The notes under the pieces: generated by a model
Told to the model about the DNA's origin: nothing
Seen by the model: the letters and a program-made list of their open reading frames with translations, nothing else
Database searches by the model: none
Program-made: the position numbers and the translations under genes
Shown: positions 12,968 to 27,036 of the stretch, one piece after another
Layout: each line of letters starts with the position of its first letter
Numbering within the stretch: position 1 is the stretch's first letter
Origin: Nectonema munidae
Taxonomy: Eukaryota > Nematomorpha > Nectonematoida > Nectonematidae
Length of the DNA: 64,000 nt
Direction: 5' to 3'
Assembly (NCBI GenBank): GCA_030549495.1
Contig: JAUIRK010000947.1
Coordinates: 1 to 64,000, forward strand

Positions 12968-12973
12968 AATAAA
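12968..12973 (+). terminator. Candidate polyadenylation signal of array gene
   Basis: AATAAA in CTAAAAAAATAAACATAAG, 236 nt after the copy 5 stop codon, conserved in position in the other units. In such A+T-rich DNA the hexamer is common by chance, so this is only the best-placed candidate. Confidence 0.3.
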
Positions 12974-13373
12974 CATAAGTTTTTGCCCACAAAATGAATT
13001 TTAATGTAGGTATCAAAGACCAGGGGGTTCCAATGAAGGAATAAATTAATTTAACCATAAAATTCAAACAAAATATACAATGTTGTAAAAGCTTTGTTAT
13101 GATACGATTGTGAATAAAACTTTATGGTATATATAATATATGAGTACAAAAATTTAAATAAATTTGAGAGAAAAGGTTGGGAGAATACTGGCAACTGAAT
13201 TGATAATATTTTTAAAGATACTTATAAATTGCCGAAAAAATTTTATTTGAAAGTGAAAATGTTTCAATAGAAAGTTCTTTTGTAAAAGTAAACAAAAGAA
13301 ACTATATTTTTTTAATAACAATAACAAATAATTCTTTTAATAATTTTAACAAGAAGTAAAATATCAAAATATA

Positions 13374-14449
13374 ATGAAAACAATAAAAAAGTTGTCTTTG
13401 TTACTAGCATTCACAAGCCTCCTGTGTATGTTATAATTTTGTGGATTGACTTGAGCCATTTAAAATAGAGTATACTTTCATTATGTGTTGAGATACTTTT
13501 AAGGAAAATCTCTTTCATAATTGCTTTCTCTAATTGTTTTGTCATATAAACACAAGATTAAAACCCAAGAAACATATTTTTCATTTTTGTTTATTATTAT
13601 CAACAAACAAATAAGCTTGTAGGTATAAAATCTTTGGTACTATGTACTAATTTCTGAAAAACGGGGGAATTATTTTGTTTACCATATAGCGCTGCAACTC
13701 TGGACTTCATCAAAGTCCTTGTTCATTAAGTATGTGGCACTAAACAAGAAAATAGCAAAAATGATGATTGATTCGCCGTTAAGGTTTCTAAAGGTAAAGT
13801 TACCATAGGGTGTTTTCATCGAGAAGGCACAATTGCGCCGCTTGTATCGAACTATGAGGAAAGCAGGCTTGATGCGTGATCGAACTCAAGACCTTGAGTT
13901 ATCGAATCCATCATCTAATCAACTCTACTCACGCGGTTTCTAAAACAAAACTATTTGACCAGAAGAAAAATAATAACTTTATTTACAAGTGTTTTGAGGC
14001 ATGCAAAAAACTGGCTTTTTTAACTTTGTATTTCTCCTTTTGTTCAAAATTCTTTATTTTCTAGATTTGAATAAAGCTAAAGAAGAAGAAGAAAATAGTA
14101 AAGGTAATTTTTTTTGATTTCATAGCTTTATTATTTAAATATAGAAATTTCATTCCTTCATATATATAATATATTATTTTAATAATTTTCATATGTTCAA
14201 GAGAGCGAACATTTTATTAATATTTGAATTTTTAATGAATCATGTGGCATTTATTTTTGACACATTTTTAAAATCCCTCATTTTTATTGTTTATTAATAT
14301 TTGCAATTGGCATATATAAATACAATTTATTTTTAAAAGCATGCAACCATGAGTGTCTTACGAACCCTTCTTACCGCTATAAAAGCGATACAATTCTATT
14401 GTCCCCTAACTTTGATAGAGCTAGAGCCAAGTGTGAAAATTTTAATTGA
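13374..14449 (+). CDS. Array copy 6: secreted micropeptide, intact
   Basis: Exons 13374..13425, 14065..14103 and 14340..14449. Residue 8 is Ser (TCT) rather than Phe (TTT), and Leu16-Leu17 is written with CTC in place of CTA then CTG, a synonymous change. The rest matches the reference. Apart from that third-position change the unit is nearly identical to copy 7, so the two probably arose by recent duplication or conversion. Confidence 0.75.
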
Positions 14450-15090
14450 ATCTTGTTAGACATACAAATATTTAATTAATCTTAATTTTATCTTTTATAA
14501 TTTGAGATGAATTTTGTTTGTTCTCAAAGAAATACTCCATTCAATTTGCGAATTAAAAATTTTTTTGGTTTGACCTCAATCTAAAGTATAAAAACAAAAT
14601 TTATTATTCTTGTTTAAATTTCACTATTACTAAACATAATTTCAAATGTTGTCAAGTTGACTTATTTTAGTTTAGATCTAAAAAAATAAACATAAGTTTT
14701 TGCCCACAAAATGAATTTTAATGTAGGTATCAAAGACCAGGGGGTTCCAATGAAGGAATAAATTAATTTAACCATAAAATTCAAACAAAATATACAATGT
14801 TGTAAAAGCTTTGTTATGATACGATTGTGAATAAAACTTTATGGTATATATAATATATGAGTACAAAAATTTAAATAAATTTGAGAGAAAAGGTTGGGAG
14901 AATACTGGCAACTGAATTGATAATATTTTTAAAGATACTTATAAATTGCCGAAAAAATTTTATTTGAAAGTGAAAATGTTTCAATAGAAAGTTCTTTTGT
15001 AAAAGTAAACAAAAGAAACTATATTTTTTTAATAACAATAACAAATAATTCTTTTAATAATTTTAACAAGAAGTAAAATATCAAAATATA

Positions 15091-16167
15091 ATGAAAACAA
15101 TAAAAAAGTTGTCTTTGTTACTAGCATTCACAAGCCTACTGTGTATGTTATAATTTTGTGGATTGACTTGAGCCATTTAAAATAGAGTATACTTTCATTA
15201 TGTGTTGAGATACTTTTAAGGAAAATCTCTTTCATAATTGCTTTCTCTAATTGTTTTGTCATATAAACACAAGATTAAAACCCAAGAAACATATTTTTCA
15301 TTTTTGTTTATTATTATCAACAAACAAATAAGCTTGTAGGTATAAAATCTTTGGTACTATGTACTAATTTCTGAAAAACGGGGGAATTATTTTGTTTACC
15401 ATATAGCGCTGCAACTCTGGACTTCATCAAAGTCCTTGTTCATTAAGTATGTGGCACTAAACAAGAAAATAGCAAAAATGATGATTGATTCGCCGTTAAG
15501 GTTTCTAAAGGTAAAGTTACCATAGGGTGTTTTCATCGAGAAGGCACAATTGCGCCGCTTGTATCGAACTATGAGGAAAGCAGGCTTGATGCGTGATCGA
15601 ACTCAAGACCTTGAGTTATCGAATCCATCATCTAATCAACTTTACTCACGCGGTTTCTAAAACAAAACTATTTGACCAGAAGAAAAATAATAACTTTATT
15701 TACAAGTGTTTTGAGGCATGCAAAAAACTGGCTTTTTTAACTTTGTATTTCTCCTTTTGTTCAAAATTCTTTATTTTCTAGATTTGAATAAAGCTAAAGA
15801 AGAAGAAGAAAATAGTAAAGGTAATTTTTTTTTGATTTCATAGCTTTATTATTTAAATATAGAAATTTCATTCCTTCATATATATAATATATTATTTTAA
15901 TAATTTTCATATGTTCAAGAGAGCGAACATTTTATTAATATTTGAATTTTTAATGAATCATGTGGCATTTATTTTTGACACATTTTTAAAATCCCTCATT
16001 TTTATTGTTTATTAATATTTGCAATTGGCATATATAAATACAATTTATTTTTAAAAGCATGCAACCATGAGTGTCTTACGAACCCTTCTTACCGCTATAA
16101 AAGCGATACAATTCTATTGTCCCCTAACTTTGATAGAGCTAGAGCCAAGTGTGAAAATTTTAATTGA
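15091..16167 (+). CDS. Array copy 7: secreted micropeptide, intact
   Basis: Exons 15091..15142, 15782..15820 and 16058..16167. Ser8 variant. Intron 1 carries ATCAACTTTACTCACG at the SINE edge, a variant shared with copies 10, 12 and 13, which marks a sub-lineage within the array. Product otherwise as in copy 5. Confidence 0.75.
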
Positions 16168-16808
16168 ATCTTGTTAGACATACAAATATTTAATTAATCT
16201 TAATTTTATCTTTTATAATTTGAGATGAATTTTGTTTGTTCTCAAAGAAATACTCCATTCAATTTGCGAATTAAAAATTTTTTTGGTTTGACCTCAATCT
16301 AAAGTATAAAAACAAAATTTATTATTCTTGTTTAAATTTCACTATTACTAAACATAATTTCAAATGTTGTCAAGTTGACTTATTTTAGTTTAGATCTAAA
16401 AAAATAAACATAAGTTTTTGCCCACAAAATGAATTTTAATGTAGGTATCAAAGACCAGGGGGTTCCAATGAAGGAATAAATTAATTTAACCATAAAATTC
16501 AAACAAAATATACAATGTTGTAAAAGCTTTGTTATGATACGATTGTGAATAAAACTTTATGGTATATATAATATATGAGTACAAAAATTTAAATAAATTT
16601 GAGAGAAAAGGTTGGGAGAATACTGGCAACTGAATTGATAATATTTTTAAAGATACTTATAAATTGCCGAAAAAATTTTATTTGAAAGTGAAAATGTTTC
16701 AATAGAAAGATATTTTGTAAAAGTAAACAAAAGAAACTATATTTTTTTAATAACAATAACAAATAATTCTTTTAATAATTTTAACAAGAAGTAAAATATC
16801 AAAATATA

Positions 16809-17884
16809 ATGAAAACAATAAAAAAGTTGTTTTTGTTACTAGCATTCACAAGCCTACTGTGTATGTTATAATTTTGTGGATTGACTTGAGCCATTTAAAA
16901 TAGAGTATACTTTCATTATGTGTTGAGATACTTTTAAGGAAAATCTCTTTCATAATTGCTTTCTCTAATTGTTTTGTCATATAAACACAAGATTAAAACC
17001 CAAGAAACATATTTTTCATTTTTGTTTATTATTATCAACAAACAAATAAGCTTGTAGGTATAAAATCTTTGGTACTATGTACTAATTTCTGAAAAACGGG
17101 GGAATTATTTTGTTTACCATATAGCGCTGCAACTCTGGACTTCATCAAAGTCCTTGTTCATTAAGTATGTGGCACTAAACAAGAAAATAGCAAAAATGAT
17201 GATTGATTCGCCGTTAAGGTTTCTAAAGGTAAAGTTACCATAGGGTGTTTTCATCGAGAAGGCACAATTGCGCCGCTTGTATCGAACTATGAGGAAAGCA
17301 GGCTTGATGCGTGATGGAACTCAAGACTTGTGTTATCCAATCCAGCATCTAATCAGCTCTACTCACGCGGTTTCTAAAACGAAACTATTTGACCAGAAGA
17401 AAAATAATAACTTTATTTACAAGTGTTTTGAGGCATGCAAAAAACTGGCTTTTTTAACTTTGTATTTCTCCTTTTGTTCAAAATTCTTTATTTTCTAGAT
17501 TTGAATAAAGCTAAAGAAGAAGAAGAAAATAGTAAAGGTAATTTTTTTTTGATTTCATAGCTTTATTATTTAAATATAGAAATTTCATTCCTTCATATAT
17601 ATAATATATTATTTTAATAATTTTCATATGTTCAAGAGAGCGAACATTTTATTAATATTTGAATTTTTAATGAATCATGTGGCATTTATTTTTGACACAT
17701 TTTTAAAATCCCTCATTTTTATTGTTTATTAATATTTGCAATTGGCATATATAAATACAATTTATTTTTAAAAGCATGCAACCATGAGTGTCTTACGAAC
17801 CCTTCTTACCGCTATAAAAGCGATACAATTCTATTGTCCCCTAACTTTGATAGAGCTAGAGCCAAGTGTGAAAATTTTAATTGA
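16809..17884 (+). CDS. Array copy 8: secreted micropeptide, intact
   Basis: Exons 16809..16860, 17499..17537 and 17775..17884. Phe8 variant. The upstream leader differs (AGAAAGATATTTTG for AGAAAGTTCTTTTG near 16706). The intronic SINE has GATGGAACTC, breaking the B box core. Coding exons are identical to the reference. Confidence 0.75.
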
Positions 17885-18516
17885 ATCTTGTTAGACATAC
17901 AAATATTTAATTAATCTTAATTTTATCTTTTATAATTTGAGATGAATTTTGTTTGTTCTCAAAGAAATACTCCATTCAATTTGCGAATTAAAAATTTTTT
18001 TGGTTTGACCTCAATCTAAAGTATAAAAACAAAATTTATTATTCTTGTTTAAATTTCACTATTACTAAACATAATTTCAAATGTTGTCAAGTTGACTTAT
18101 TTTAGTTTAGATCTAAAAAAATAAACATAAGTTTTTGCCCACAAAATGAATTTTAATGTAGGTATCAAAGACCAGGGGGTTCCAATGAAGGAATAAATTA
18201 ATTTAACCATAAAATTCAAACAAAATATACAATGTTGTAAAAGCTTTGTTATGATACGATTGTGAATAAAACTTTATGGTATATATAATATATGTGTACA
18301 AAAATTTAAATAAATTTGAGAGAAAAGGTTGGGAGAATACTGGCAACTGAATTGATAATATTTTTAAAGATACTTATAAATTGCCGAAAAAGTTCTATTT
18401 GAAAGTGAAAATGTTTCAAAGAAAACTTTTGTAAAGAAAAGAAACTATATTTTTTTAATAACAATAACAAATAATTCTTTTAATAATTTTAACAAGAAGT
18501 AAAATATCAAAATATA

Positions 18517-19591
18517 ATGAAAACAATAAAAAAGTTGTTTTTGTTACTAGCATTCACAAGCCTACTGTGTATGTTATAATTTTGTGGATTGACTTGAGCC
18601 ATTTAAAATAGAGTATACTTTCATTATGTGTTGAGATACTTTTAAGGAAAATCTCTTTCATAATTGCTTTCTCTAATTGTTTTGTCATATAAACACAAGA
18701 TTAAAACCCCCAGAAATATATTTTTCATTTTTGTTTATTATTATCAACAAACAAATAAGCTTGTAGGTATAAAATCTTTGGTACTATGTACTAATTTCTG
18801 AAAAACAGGGGAATTATTTTGTTTACCATATAGCGCTGCAACTCTGGACTTCATCAAAATCCTTGTTCATTAAGTATGTGGCACTAAACAAGAAAATAGC
18901 AAAAATGATGATTGATTCGCCGTTAAGGTTTCTAAAGGTAAAGTTACCATAGGGTGTTTTCATCGAGAAGGCACAATTGCGCCGTTTGTATCGAACTATG
19001 AGGAAAGCAGGCTTGGTGCGTGATCGAACTCAAGACCTTGAGTTATCGAATCCAGCATCTAATCAGCTCTACTCACGCGGTTTCTAAAACAAAACTATTT
19101 GACCAGAAGAAAAATAATAACTTTATTTACAAGTGTTTTGAGGCATGCAAAAACCTGGCTTTTTTAACTTTGTATTTCTCCTTTTGTTCAAAATTCTTTA
19201 TTTTCTAGATTTGAATAAAGCTAAAGAAGAAGAAGAAAATAGTAAAGGTAATTTTTTTTGATTTCATAGCTTTATTATTTAAATATAGAAATTTCATTCC
19301 TTCATATATTAAATATATTATTTTAATAATTTTCATATGTTCAAAAAAGCCAACATTTTATTAATATTTGAATTTTAATGAATCATAGGGCATTTATTTT
19401 TACACATTTTTAAAATCCCTCATTTTTATTGTTTATTAATATTTGCAATTGGCATATATAAATACAATTTATTTTTAAAAGCATGCAACCATGAGTGTCT
19501 TACGAACCCTTCTTACCGCTATAAAAGCGATACAATTCTATTGTCCCCTAACTTTGATAGAGCTAGAGCCAAGTGTGAAAATTTTAATTGA
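18517..19591 (+). CDS. Array copy 9: secreted micropeptide, intact, diverged intron 2
   Basis: Exons 18517..18568, 19209..19247 and 19482..19591. Phe8 variant. Intron 2 has about eight changes within some 110 nt around 19305-19410 (CAAAAAAGCCAAC for CAAGAGAGCGAAC, CATAGGGC for CATGTGGC, two one-base deletions), yet exons 2 and 3 on either side are unchanged over 149 nt. That contrast supports constraint on the exons, though gene conversion of the exons could also explain it. Confidence 0.78.
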
Positions 19592-20232
19592 ATCTTGTTA
19601 GACATACAAATATTTAATTAATCTTAATTTTATCTTTTATAATTTGAGATGAATTTTGTTTGTTCTCAAAGAAATACTCCATTCAATTTGCGAATTAAAA
19701 ATTTTTTTGGTTTGACCTCAATCTAAAGTATAAAAACAAAATTTATTATTCTTGTTTAAATTTCACTATTACTAAACATAATTTCAAATGTTGTCAAGTT
19801 GACTTATTTTAGTTTAGATCTAAAAAAATAAACATAAGTTTTTGCCCACAAAATGAATTTTAATGTAGGTATCAAAGACCAGGGGGTTCCAATGAAGGAA
19901 TAAATTAATTTAACCATAAAATTCAAACAAAATATACAATGTTGTAAAAGCTTTGTTATGATACGATTGTGAATAAAACTTTATGGTATATATAATATAT
20001 GTGTACAAAAATTTAAATAAATTTGAGAGAAAAGGTTGGGAGAATACTGGCAACTGAATTGATAATATTTTTAAAGATACTTATAAATTGCCGAAAAAAT
20101 TTTATTTGAAAGTGAAAATGTTTCAATAGAAAGTTCTTTTGTAAAAGTAAACAAAAGAAACTATATTTTTTTAATAACAATAACAAATAATTCTTTTAAT
20201 AATTTTAACAAGAAGTAAAATATCAAAATATA

Positions 20233-21309
20233 ATGAAAACAATAAAAAAGTTGTCTTTGTTACTAGCATTCACAAGCCTACTGTGTATGTTATAATTTTG
20301 TGGATTGACTTGAGCCATTTAAAATAGAGTATACTTTCATTATGTGTTGAGATACTTTTAAGGAAAATCTCTTTCATAATTGCTTTCTCTAATTGTTTTG
20401 TCATATAAACACAAGATTAAAACCCAAGAAACATATTTTTTATTTTTGTTTATTATTATCAACAAACAAATAAGCTTGTAGGTATAAAATCTTTGGTACT
20501 ATGTACTAATTTCTGAAAAACGGGGGAATTATTTTGTTTACCATATAGCGCTGCAACTCTGGACTTCATCAAAATCCTTGTTCATTAAGTATGTGGCACT
20601 AAACAAGAAAATAGCAAAAATGATGATTGATTCGCCGTTAAGGTTTCTAAAGGTAAAGTTACCATAGGGTGTTTTCATCGAGAAGGCACAATTGCGCCGT
20701 TTGTATCGAACTATGAGGAAAGCAGGCTTGATGCGTGATCGAACTCAAGACCTTGAGTTATCGAATCCATCATCTAATCAACTTTACTCACGCGGTTTCT
20801 AAAACAAAACTATTTGACCAGAAGAAAAATAATAACTTTATTTACAAGTGTTTTGAGGCATGCAAAAAACTGGCTTTTTTAACTTTGTATTTCTCCTTTT
20901 GTTCAAAATTCTTTATTTTCTAGATTTGAATAAAGCTAAAGAAGAAGAAGAAAATAGTAAAGGTAATTTTTTTTTGATTTCATAGCTTTATTATTTAAAT
21001 ATAGAAATTTCATTCCTTCATATATATAATATATTATTTTAATAATTTTCATATGTTCAAGAGAGCGAACATTTTATTAATATTTGAATTTTTAATGAAT
21101 CATGTGGCATTTATTTTTGACACATTTTTAAAATCCCTCATTTTTATTGTTTATTAATATTTGCAATTGGCATATATAAATACAATTTATTTTTAAAAGC
21201 ATGCAACCATGAGTGTCTTACGAACCCTTCTTACCGCTATAAAAGCGATACAATTCTATTGTCCCCTAACTTTGATAGAGCTAGAGCCAAGTGTGAAAAT
21301 TTTAATTGA
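20233..21309 (+). CDS. Array copy 10: secreted micropeptide, intact
   Basis: Exons 20233..20284, 20924..20962 and 21200..21309. Ser8 variant. Intron 1 shares CATCAAAATCC with neighbouring copy 9 and with copy 15, against CATCAAAGTCC in most copies, and shares the ATCAACTTTACTC variant with copies 7, 12 and 13. This mix of markers within one unit points to exchange between units. Confidence 0.75.
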
Positions 21310-21896
21310 ATCTTGTTAGACATACAAATATTTAATTAATCTTAATTTTATCTTTTATAATTTGAGATGAATTTTGTTTGTTCTCAAAGAAATACTCCAT
21401 TCAATTTGCGAATTAAAAATTTTTTTGGTTTGACCTCAATCTAAAGTATAAAAACAAAATTTATTATTCTTGTTTAAATTTCACTATTACTAAACATAAT
21501 TTCAAATGTTGTCAAGTTGACTTATTTTAGTTTAGATCTAAAAAAATAAACATAAGTTTTTGCCCACAAAATGAATTTTAATGTAGGTATCAAAGACCAG
21601 GGGGTTCCAATGAAGGAATAAATTAATTTAACCATAAAATTCAAACAAAATATACAATGTTGTAAAAGCTTTGTTATGATACGATTGTGAATAAAACTTT
21701 ATGGTATATATAATATATGTGTACAAAAATTTAAATAAATTTGAGAGAAAAGGTTGGGAGAATACTGGCAACTGAATTGATAATATTTTTTAGAAAGTTC
21801 TTTTGTAAAAGTAAACAAAAGAAACTATATTTTTTTAATAACAATAACAAATAATTCTTTTAATAATTTTAACAAGAAGTAAAATATCAAAATATA

Positions 21897-22971
21897 ATGA
21901 AAACAATAAAAAAGTTGTTTTTGTTACTAGCATTCACAAGCCTACTGTGTATGTTATAATTTTGTGGATTGACTTGAGCCATTTAAAATAGAGTATACTT
22001 TCATTATGTGTTGAGATACTTTTAAGGAAAATCTCTTTCATAATTGCTTTCTCTAATTGTTTTGTCATATAAACACAAGATTAAAACCCCCAGAAATATA
22101 TTTTTCATTTTTGTTTATTATTATCAACAAACAAATAAGCTTGTAGGTATAAAATCTTTGGTACTATGTACTAATTTCTGAAAAATGGGGGAATTATTTT
22201 GTTTACCATATAGCGCTGCAACTCTGGACTTCATCAAAGTTCTTGTTCATTAAGTATGTGGCACTAAACAAGAAAATAGCAAAAATGATGATTGATTCGC
22301 CGTTAAGGTTTCTAAAGCTAAAGTTACCATAGGGTGTTTTCATCGAGAAGGCACAATTGCACCGCTTGTATCGAACTATGAGGAAAGCAGGCTTGATGCG
22401 TGATCGAACTCAAGACCTTGTGTTATCGAATCCAGCATCTAATCAGCTCTACTCACGCGGTTTCTAAAACAAAACTATTTGACCAGAAGAAAAATAATAA
22501 CTTTATTTACAAGTGTTTTGAGGCATGCAAAAAACTGGCTTTTTTAACTTTGTATTTCTCCTTTTGTTCAAAATTCTTTATTTTCTAGATTTGAATAAAG
22601 CTAAAGAAGAAGAAATTAGTAAAGGTAATTTTTTTTTGATTTCATAGCTTTATTATTTAAATATAGAAATTTCATTCCTTCATATATATAATATATTATT
22701 TTAATAATTTTCATATGTTCAAGAGAGCGAACATTTTATTAATATTTGAATTTTTAATGAATCATGTGGCATTTATTTTTGACACATTTTTAAAATCCCT
22801 CATTTTTATTGTTTATTAATATTTGCAATTGGCATATATAAATACAATTTATTTTTAAAAGCATGCAACCATGAGTGTCTTACGAACCCTTCTTACCGCT
22901 ATAAAAGCGATACAATTCTATTGTCCCCTAACTTTGATAGAGCTAGAGCCAAGTGTGAAAATTTTAATTGA
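21897..22971 (+). CDS. Array copy 11: secreted micropeptide, short exon 2
   Basis: Exons 21897..21948, 22589..22624 and 22862..22971. Exon 2 is 36 nt, coding YLNKAKEEEISK: one Glu fewer and Asn to Ile, with the frame kept. Phe8 variant. The leader lacks about 52 bp (from about 21787) present in most units; unit 1 lacks the same block. Confidence 0.75.
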
Positions 22972-23611
22972 ATCTTGTTAGACATACAAATATTTAATTA
23001 ATCTTAATTTTATCTTTTATAATTTGAGATGAATTTTGTTTGTTCTCAAAGAAATACTCCATTCAATTTGCGAATTAAAAATTTTTTTGGTTTGACCTCA
23101 ATCTAAAGTATAAAAACAAAATTTATTATTCTTGTTTAAATTTCACTATTACTAAACATAATTTCAAATGTTGTCAAGTTGACTTATTTTAGTTTAGATC
23201 TAAAAAAATAAACATAAGTTTTTGCCCACAAAATGAATTTTAATGTAGGTATCAAAGACCAGGGGGTTCCAATGAAGGAATAAATTAATTTAACCATAAA
23301 ATTCAAACAAAATATACAATGTTGTAAAAGCTTTGTTATGATACGATTGTGAATAAAACTTTATGGTATATATAATATATGTGTACAAAAATTTAAATAA
23401 ATTTGAGAGAAAAGGTTGGGAGAATACTGGCAACTGAATTGATAATATTTTTAAAGATACTTATAAATTGCCGAATAAATTTTATTTGAAAGTGAAAATG
23501 TTTCAATAGAAAGTTCTTTTGTAAAAGTAAACAAAAGAAACTATATTTTTTAATAACAATAACAAATAAGTCTTTTAATAATTTTAACAAGAAGTAAAAT
23601 ATCAAAATATA

Positions 23612-24686
23612 ATGAAAACAATAAAAAGTTGTCTTTGTTACTAGCATTCACAAGCCTCCTGTGTATGTTATAATTTTGTGGATTGACTTGAGCCATTTAA
23701 AATAGAGTATACTTTCATTATGTGTTGAGATACTTTTAAGGAAAATCTCTTTCATAATTGCTTTCTCTAATTGTTTTGTCATATAAACACAAGATTAAAA
23801 CCCAAGAAACATATTTTTCATTTTTGTTTATTATTATCAACAAACAAATAAGCTTGTAGGTATAAAATCTTTGGTACTATGTACTAATTTCTGAAAAACG
23901 GGGGAATTATTTTGTTTACCATATAGCGCTGCAACTCTGGACTTCATCAAAGTCCTTGTTCATTAAGTATGTGGCACTAAACAAGAAAATAGCAAAAATG
24001 ATGATTGATTCGCCGTTAAGGTTTCTAAAGGTAAAGTTACCATAGGGTGTTTTCATCGAGAAGGCACAATTGCGCCGCTTGTATCGAACTATGAGGAAAG
24101 CAGGCTTGATGCGTGATCGAACTCAAGACCTTGAGTTATCGAATCCATCATCTAATCAACTTTACTCACGCGGTTTCTAAAACAAAACTATTTGACCAGA
24201 AGAAAAATAATAACTTTATTTACAAGTGTTTTGAGGCATGCAAAAAACTGGCTTTTTTAACTTTGTATTTCTCCTTTTGTTCAAAATTCTTTATTTTCTA
24301 GATTTGAATAAAGCTAAAGAAGAAGAAGAAAATAGTAAAGGTAATTTTTTTTGATTTCATAGCTTTATTATTTAAATATAGAAATTTCATTCCTTCATAT
24401 ATATAATATATTATTTTAATAATTTTCATATGTTCAAGAGAGCGAACATTTTATTAATATTTGAATTTTTAATGAATCATGTGGCATTTATTTTTGACAC
24501 ATTTTTAAAATCCCTCATTTTTATTGTTTATTAATATTTGCAATTGGCATATATAAATACAATTTATTTTTAAAAGCATGCAACCATGAGTGTCTTACGA
24601 ACCCTTCTTACCGCTATAAAAGCGATACAATTCTATTGTCCCCTAACTTTGATAGAGCTAGAGCCAAGTGTGAAAATTTTAATTGA
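23612..24686 (+). pseudogene. Array copy 12: secreted micropeptide gene, exon 1 frameshift
   Basis: Exons 23612..23662, 24302..24340 and 24577..24686. One A is missing from the A6 run after ATA in exon 1, so the frame goes to MKTIKSCLCY and a TAG stop. Everything downstream is intact, including splice sites. Because the lesion is a single base in a homopolymer it may be a sequencing error, in which case this is a Ser8 copy with the CTC synonymous variant of copy 6. Confidence 0.6.
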
Positions 24687-25327
24687 ATCTTGTTAGACAT
24701 ACAAATATTTAATTAATCTTAATTTTATCTTTTATAATTTGAGATGAATTTTGTTTGTTCTCAAAGAAATACTCCATTCAATTTGCGAATTAAAAATTTT
24801 TTTGGTTTGACCTCAATCTAAAGTATAAAAACAAAATTTATTATTCTTGTTTAAATTTCACTATTACTAAACATAATTTCAAATGTTGTCAAGTTGACTT
24901 ATTTTAGTTTAGATCTAAAAAAATAAACATAAGTTTTTGCCCACAAAATGAATTTTAATGTAGGTATCAAAGACCAGGGGGTTCCAATGAAGGAATAAAT
25001 TAATTTAACCATAAAATTCAAACAAAATATACAATGTTGTAAAAGCTTTGTTATGATACGATTGTGAATAAAACTTTATGGTATATATAATATATGAGTA
25101 CAAAAATTTAAATAAATTTGAGAGAAAAGGTTGGGAGAATACTGGCAACTGAATTGATAATATTTTTAAAGATACTTATAAATTGCCGAAAAAATTTTAT
25201 TTGAAAGTGAAAATGTTTCAATAGAAAGTTCTTTTGTAAAAGTAAACAAAAGAAACTATATTTTTTTAATAACAATAACAAATAATTCTTTTAATAATTT
25301 TAACAAGAAGTAAAATATCAAAATATA

Positions 25328-26403
25328 ATGAAAACAATAAAAAAGTTGTCTTTGTTACTAGCATTCACAAGCCTACTGTGTATGTTATAATTTTGTGGAT
25401 TGACTTGAGCCATTTAAAATAGAGTATACTTTCATTATGTGTTGAGATACTTTTAAGGAAAATCTCTTTCATAATTGCTTTCTCTAATTGTTTTGTCATA
25501 TAAACACAAGATTAAAACCCAAGAAACATATTTTTCATTTTTGTTTATTATTATCAACAAACAAATAAGCTTGTAGGTATAAAATCTTTGGTACTATGTA
25601 CTAATTTCTGAAAAACGGGGGAATTATTTTGTTTACCATATAGCGCTGCAACTCTGGACTTCATCAAAGTCCTTGTTCATTAAGTATGTGGCACTAAACA
25701 AGAAAATAGCAAAAATGATGATTGATTCGCCGTTAAGGTTTCTAAAGGTAAAGTTACCATAGGGTGTTTTCATCGAGAAGGCACAATTGCGCCGCTTGTA
25801 TCGAACTATGAGGAAAGCAGGCTTGATGCGTGATCGAACTCAAGACCTTGAGTTATCGAATCCATCATCTAATCAACTTTACTCACGCGGTTTCTAAAAC
25901 AAAACTATTTGACCAGAAGAAAAATAATAACTTTATTTACAAGTGTTTTGAGGCATGCAAAAAACTGGCTTTTTTAACTTTGTATTTCTCCTTTTGTTCA
26001 AAATTCTTTATTTTCTAGATTTGAATAAAGCTAAAGAAGAAGAAGAAAATAGTAAAGGTAATTTTTTTTGATTTCATAGCTTTATTATTTAAATATAGAA
26101 ATTTCATTCCTTCATATATATAATATATTATTTTAATAATTTTCATATGTTCAAGAGAGCGAACATTTTATTAATATTTGAATTTTTAATGAATCATGTG
26201 GCATTTATTTTTGACACATTTTTAAAATCCCTCATTTTTATTGTTTATTAATATTTGCAATTGGCATATATAAATACAATTTATTTTTAAAAGCATGCAA
26301 CCATGAGTGTCTTACGAACCCTTCTTACCGCTATAAAAGCGATACAATTCTATTGTCCCCTAACTTTGATAGAGCTAGAGCCAAGTGTGAAAATTTTAAT
26401 TGA
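25328..26403 (+). CDS. Array copy 13: secreted micropeptide, intact
   Basis: Exons 25328..25379, 26019..26057 and 26294..26403. Ser8 variant; product as reference otherwise. The TATA-like block reads TATATGAGTAC, shared with copies 6, 7, 8, 15 and 17, in place of TATATGTGTAC. Confidence 0.75.
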
Positions 26404-27036
26404 ATCTTGTTAGACATACAAATATTTAATTAATCTTAATTTTATCTTTTATAATTTGAGATGAATTTTGTTTGTTCTCAAAGAAATACTCCATTCAATT
26501 TGCGAATTAAAAATTTTTTTGGTTTGACCTCAATCTAAAGTATAAAAACAAAATTTATTATTCTTGTTTAAATTTCACTATTACTAAACATAATTTCAAA
26601 TGTTGTCAAGTTGACTTATTTTAGTTTAGATCTAAAAAAATAAACATAAGTTTTTGCCCACAAAATGAATTTTAATGTAGGTATCAAAGACCAGGGGGTT
26701 CCAATGAAGGAATAAATTAATTTAACCATAAAATTCAAACAAAATATACAATGTTGTAAAAGCTTTGTTATGATACGATTGTGAATAAAACTTTATGGTA
26801 TATATAATATAGGTGTACAAAAATTTAAATAAATTTGAGAGAAAAGGTTGGGAGAATACTGGCAACTGAATTGATAATATTTTTAAAGATACTATAAATT
26901 GCCGAAAAATTTTATTTGAAAGTGAAAATGTAAGAAATTCTTTTGTAAAAGTAAACAAAAGAAACTATATTTTTTTAATAACAATAACAAATAATTCTTT
27001 TAATAATTTTAACAAGAAGTAAAATATCAAAATATA

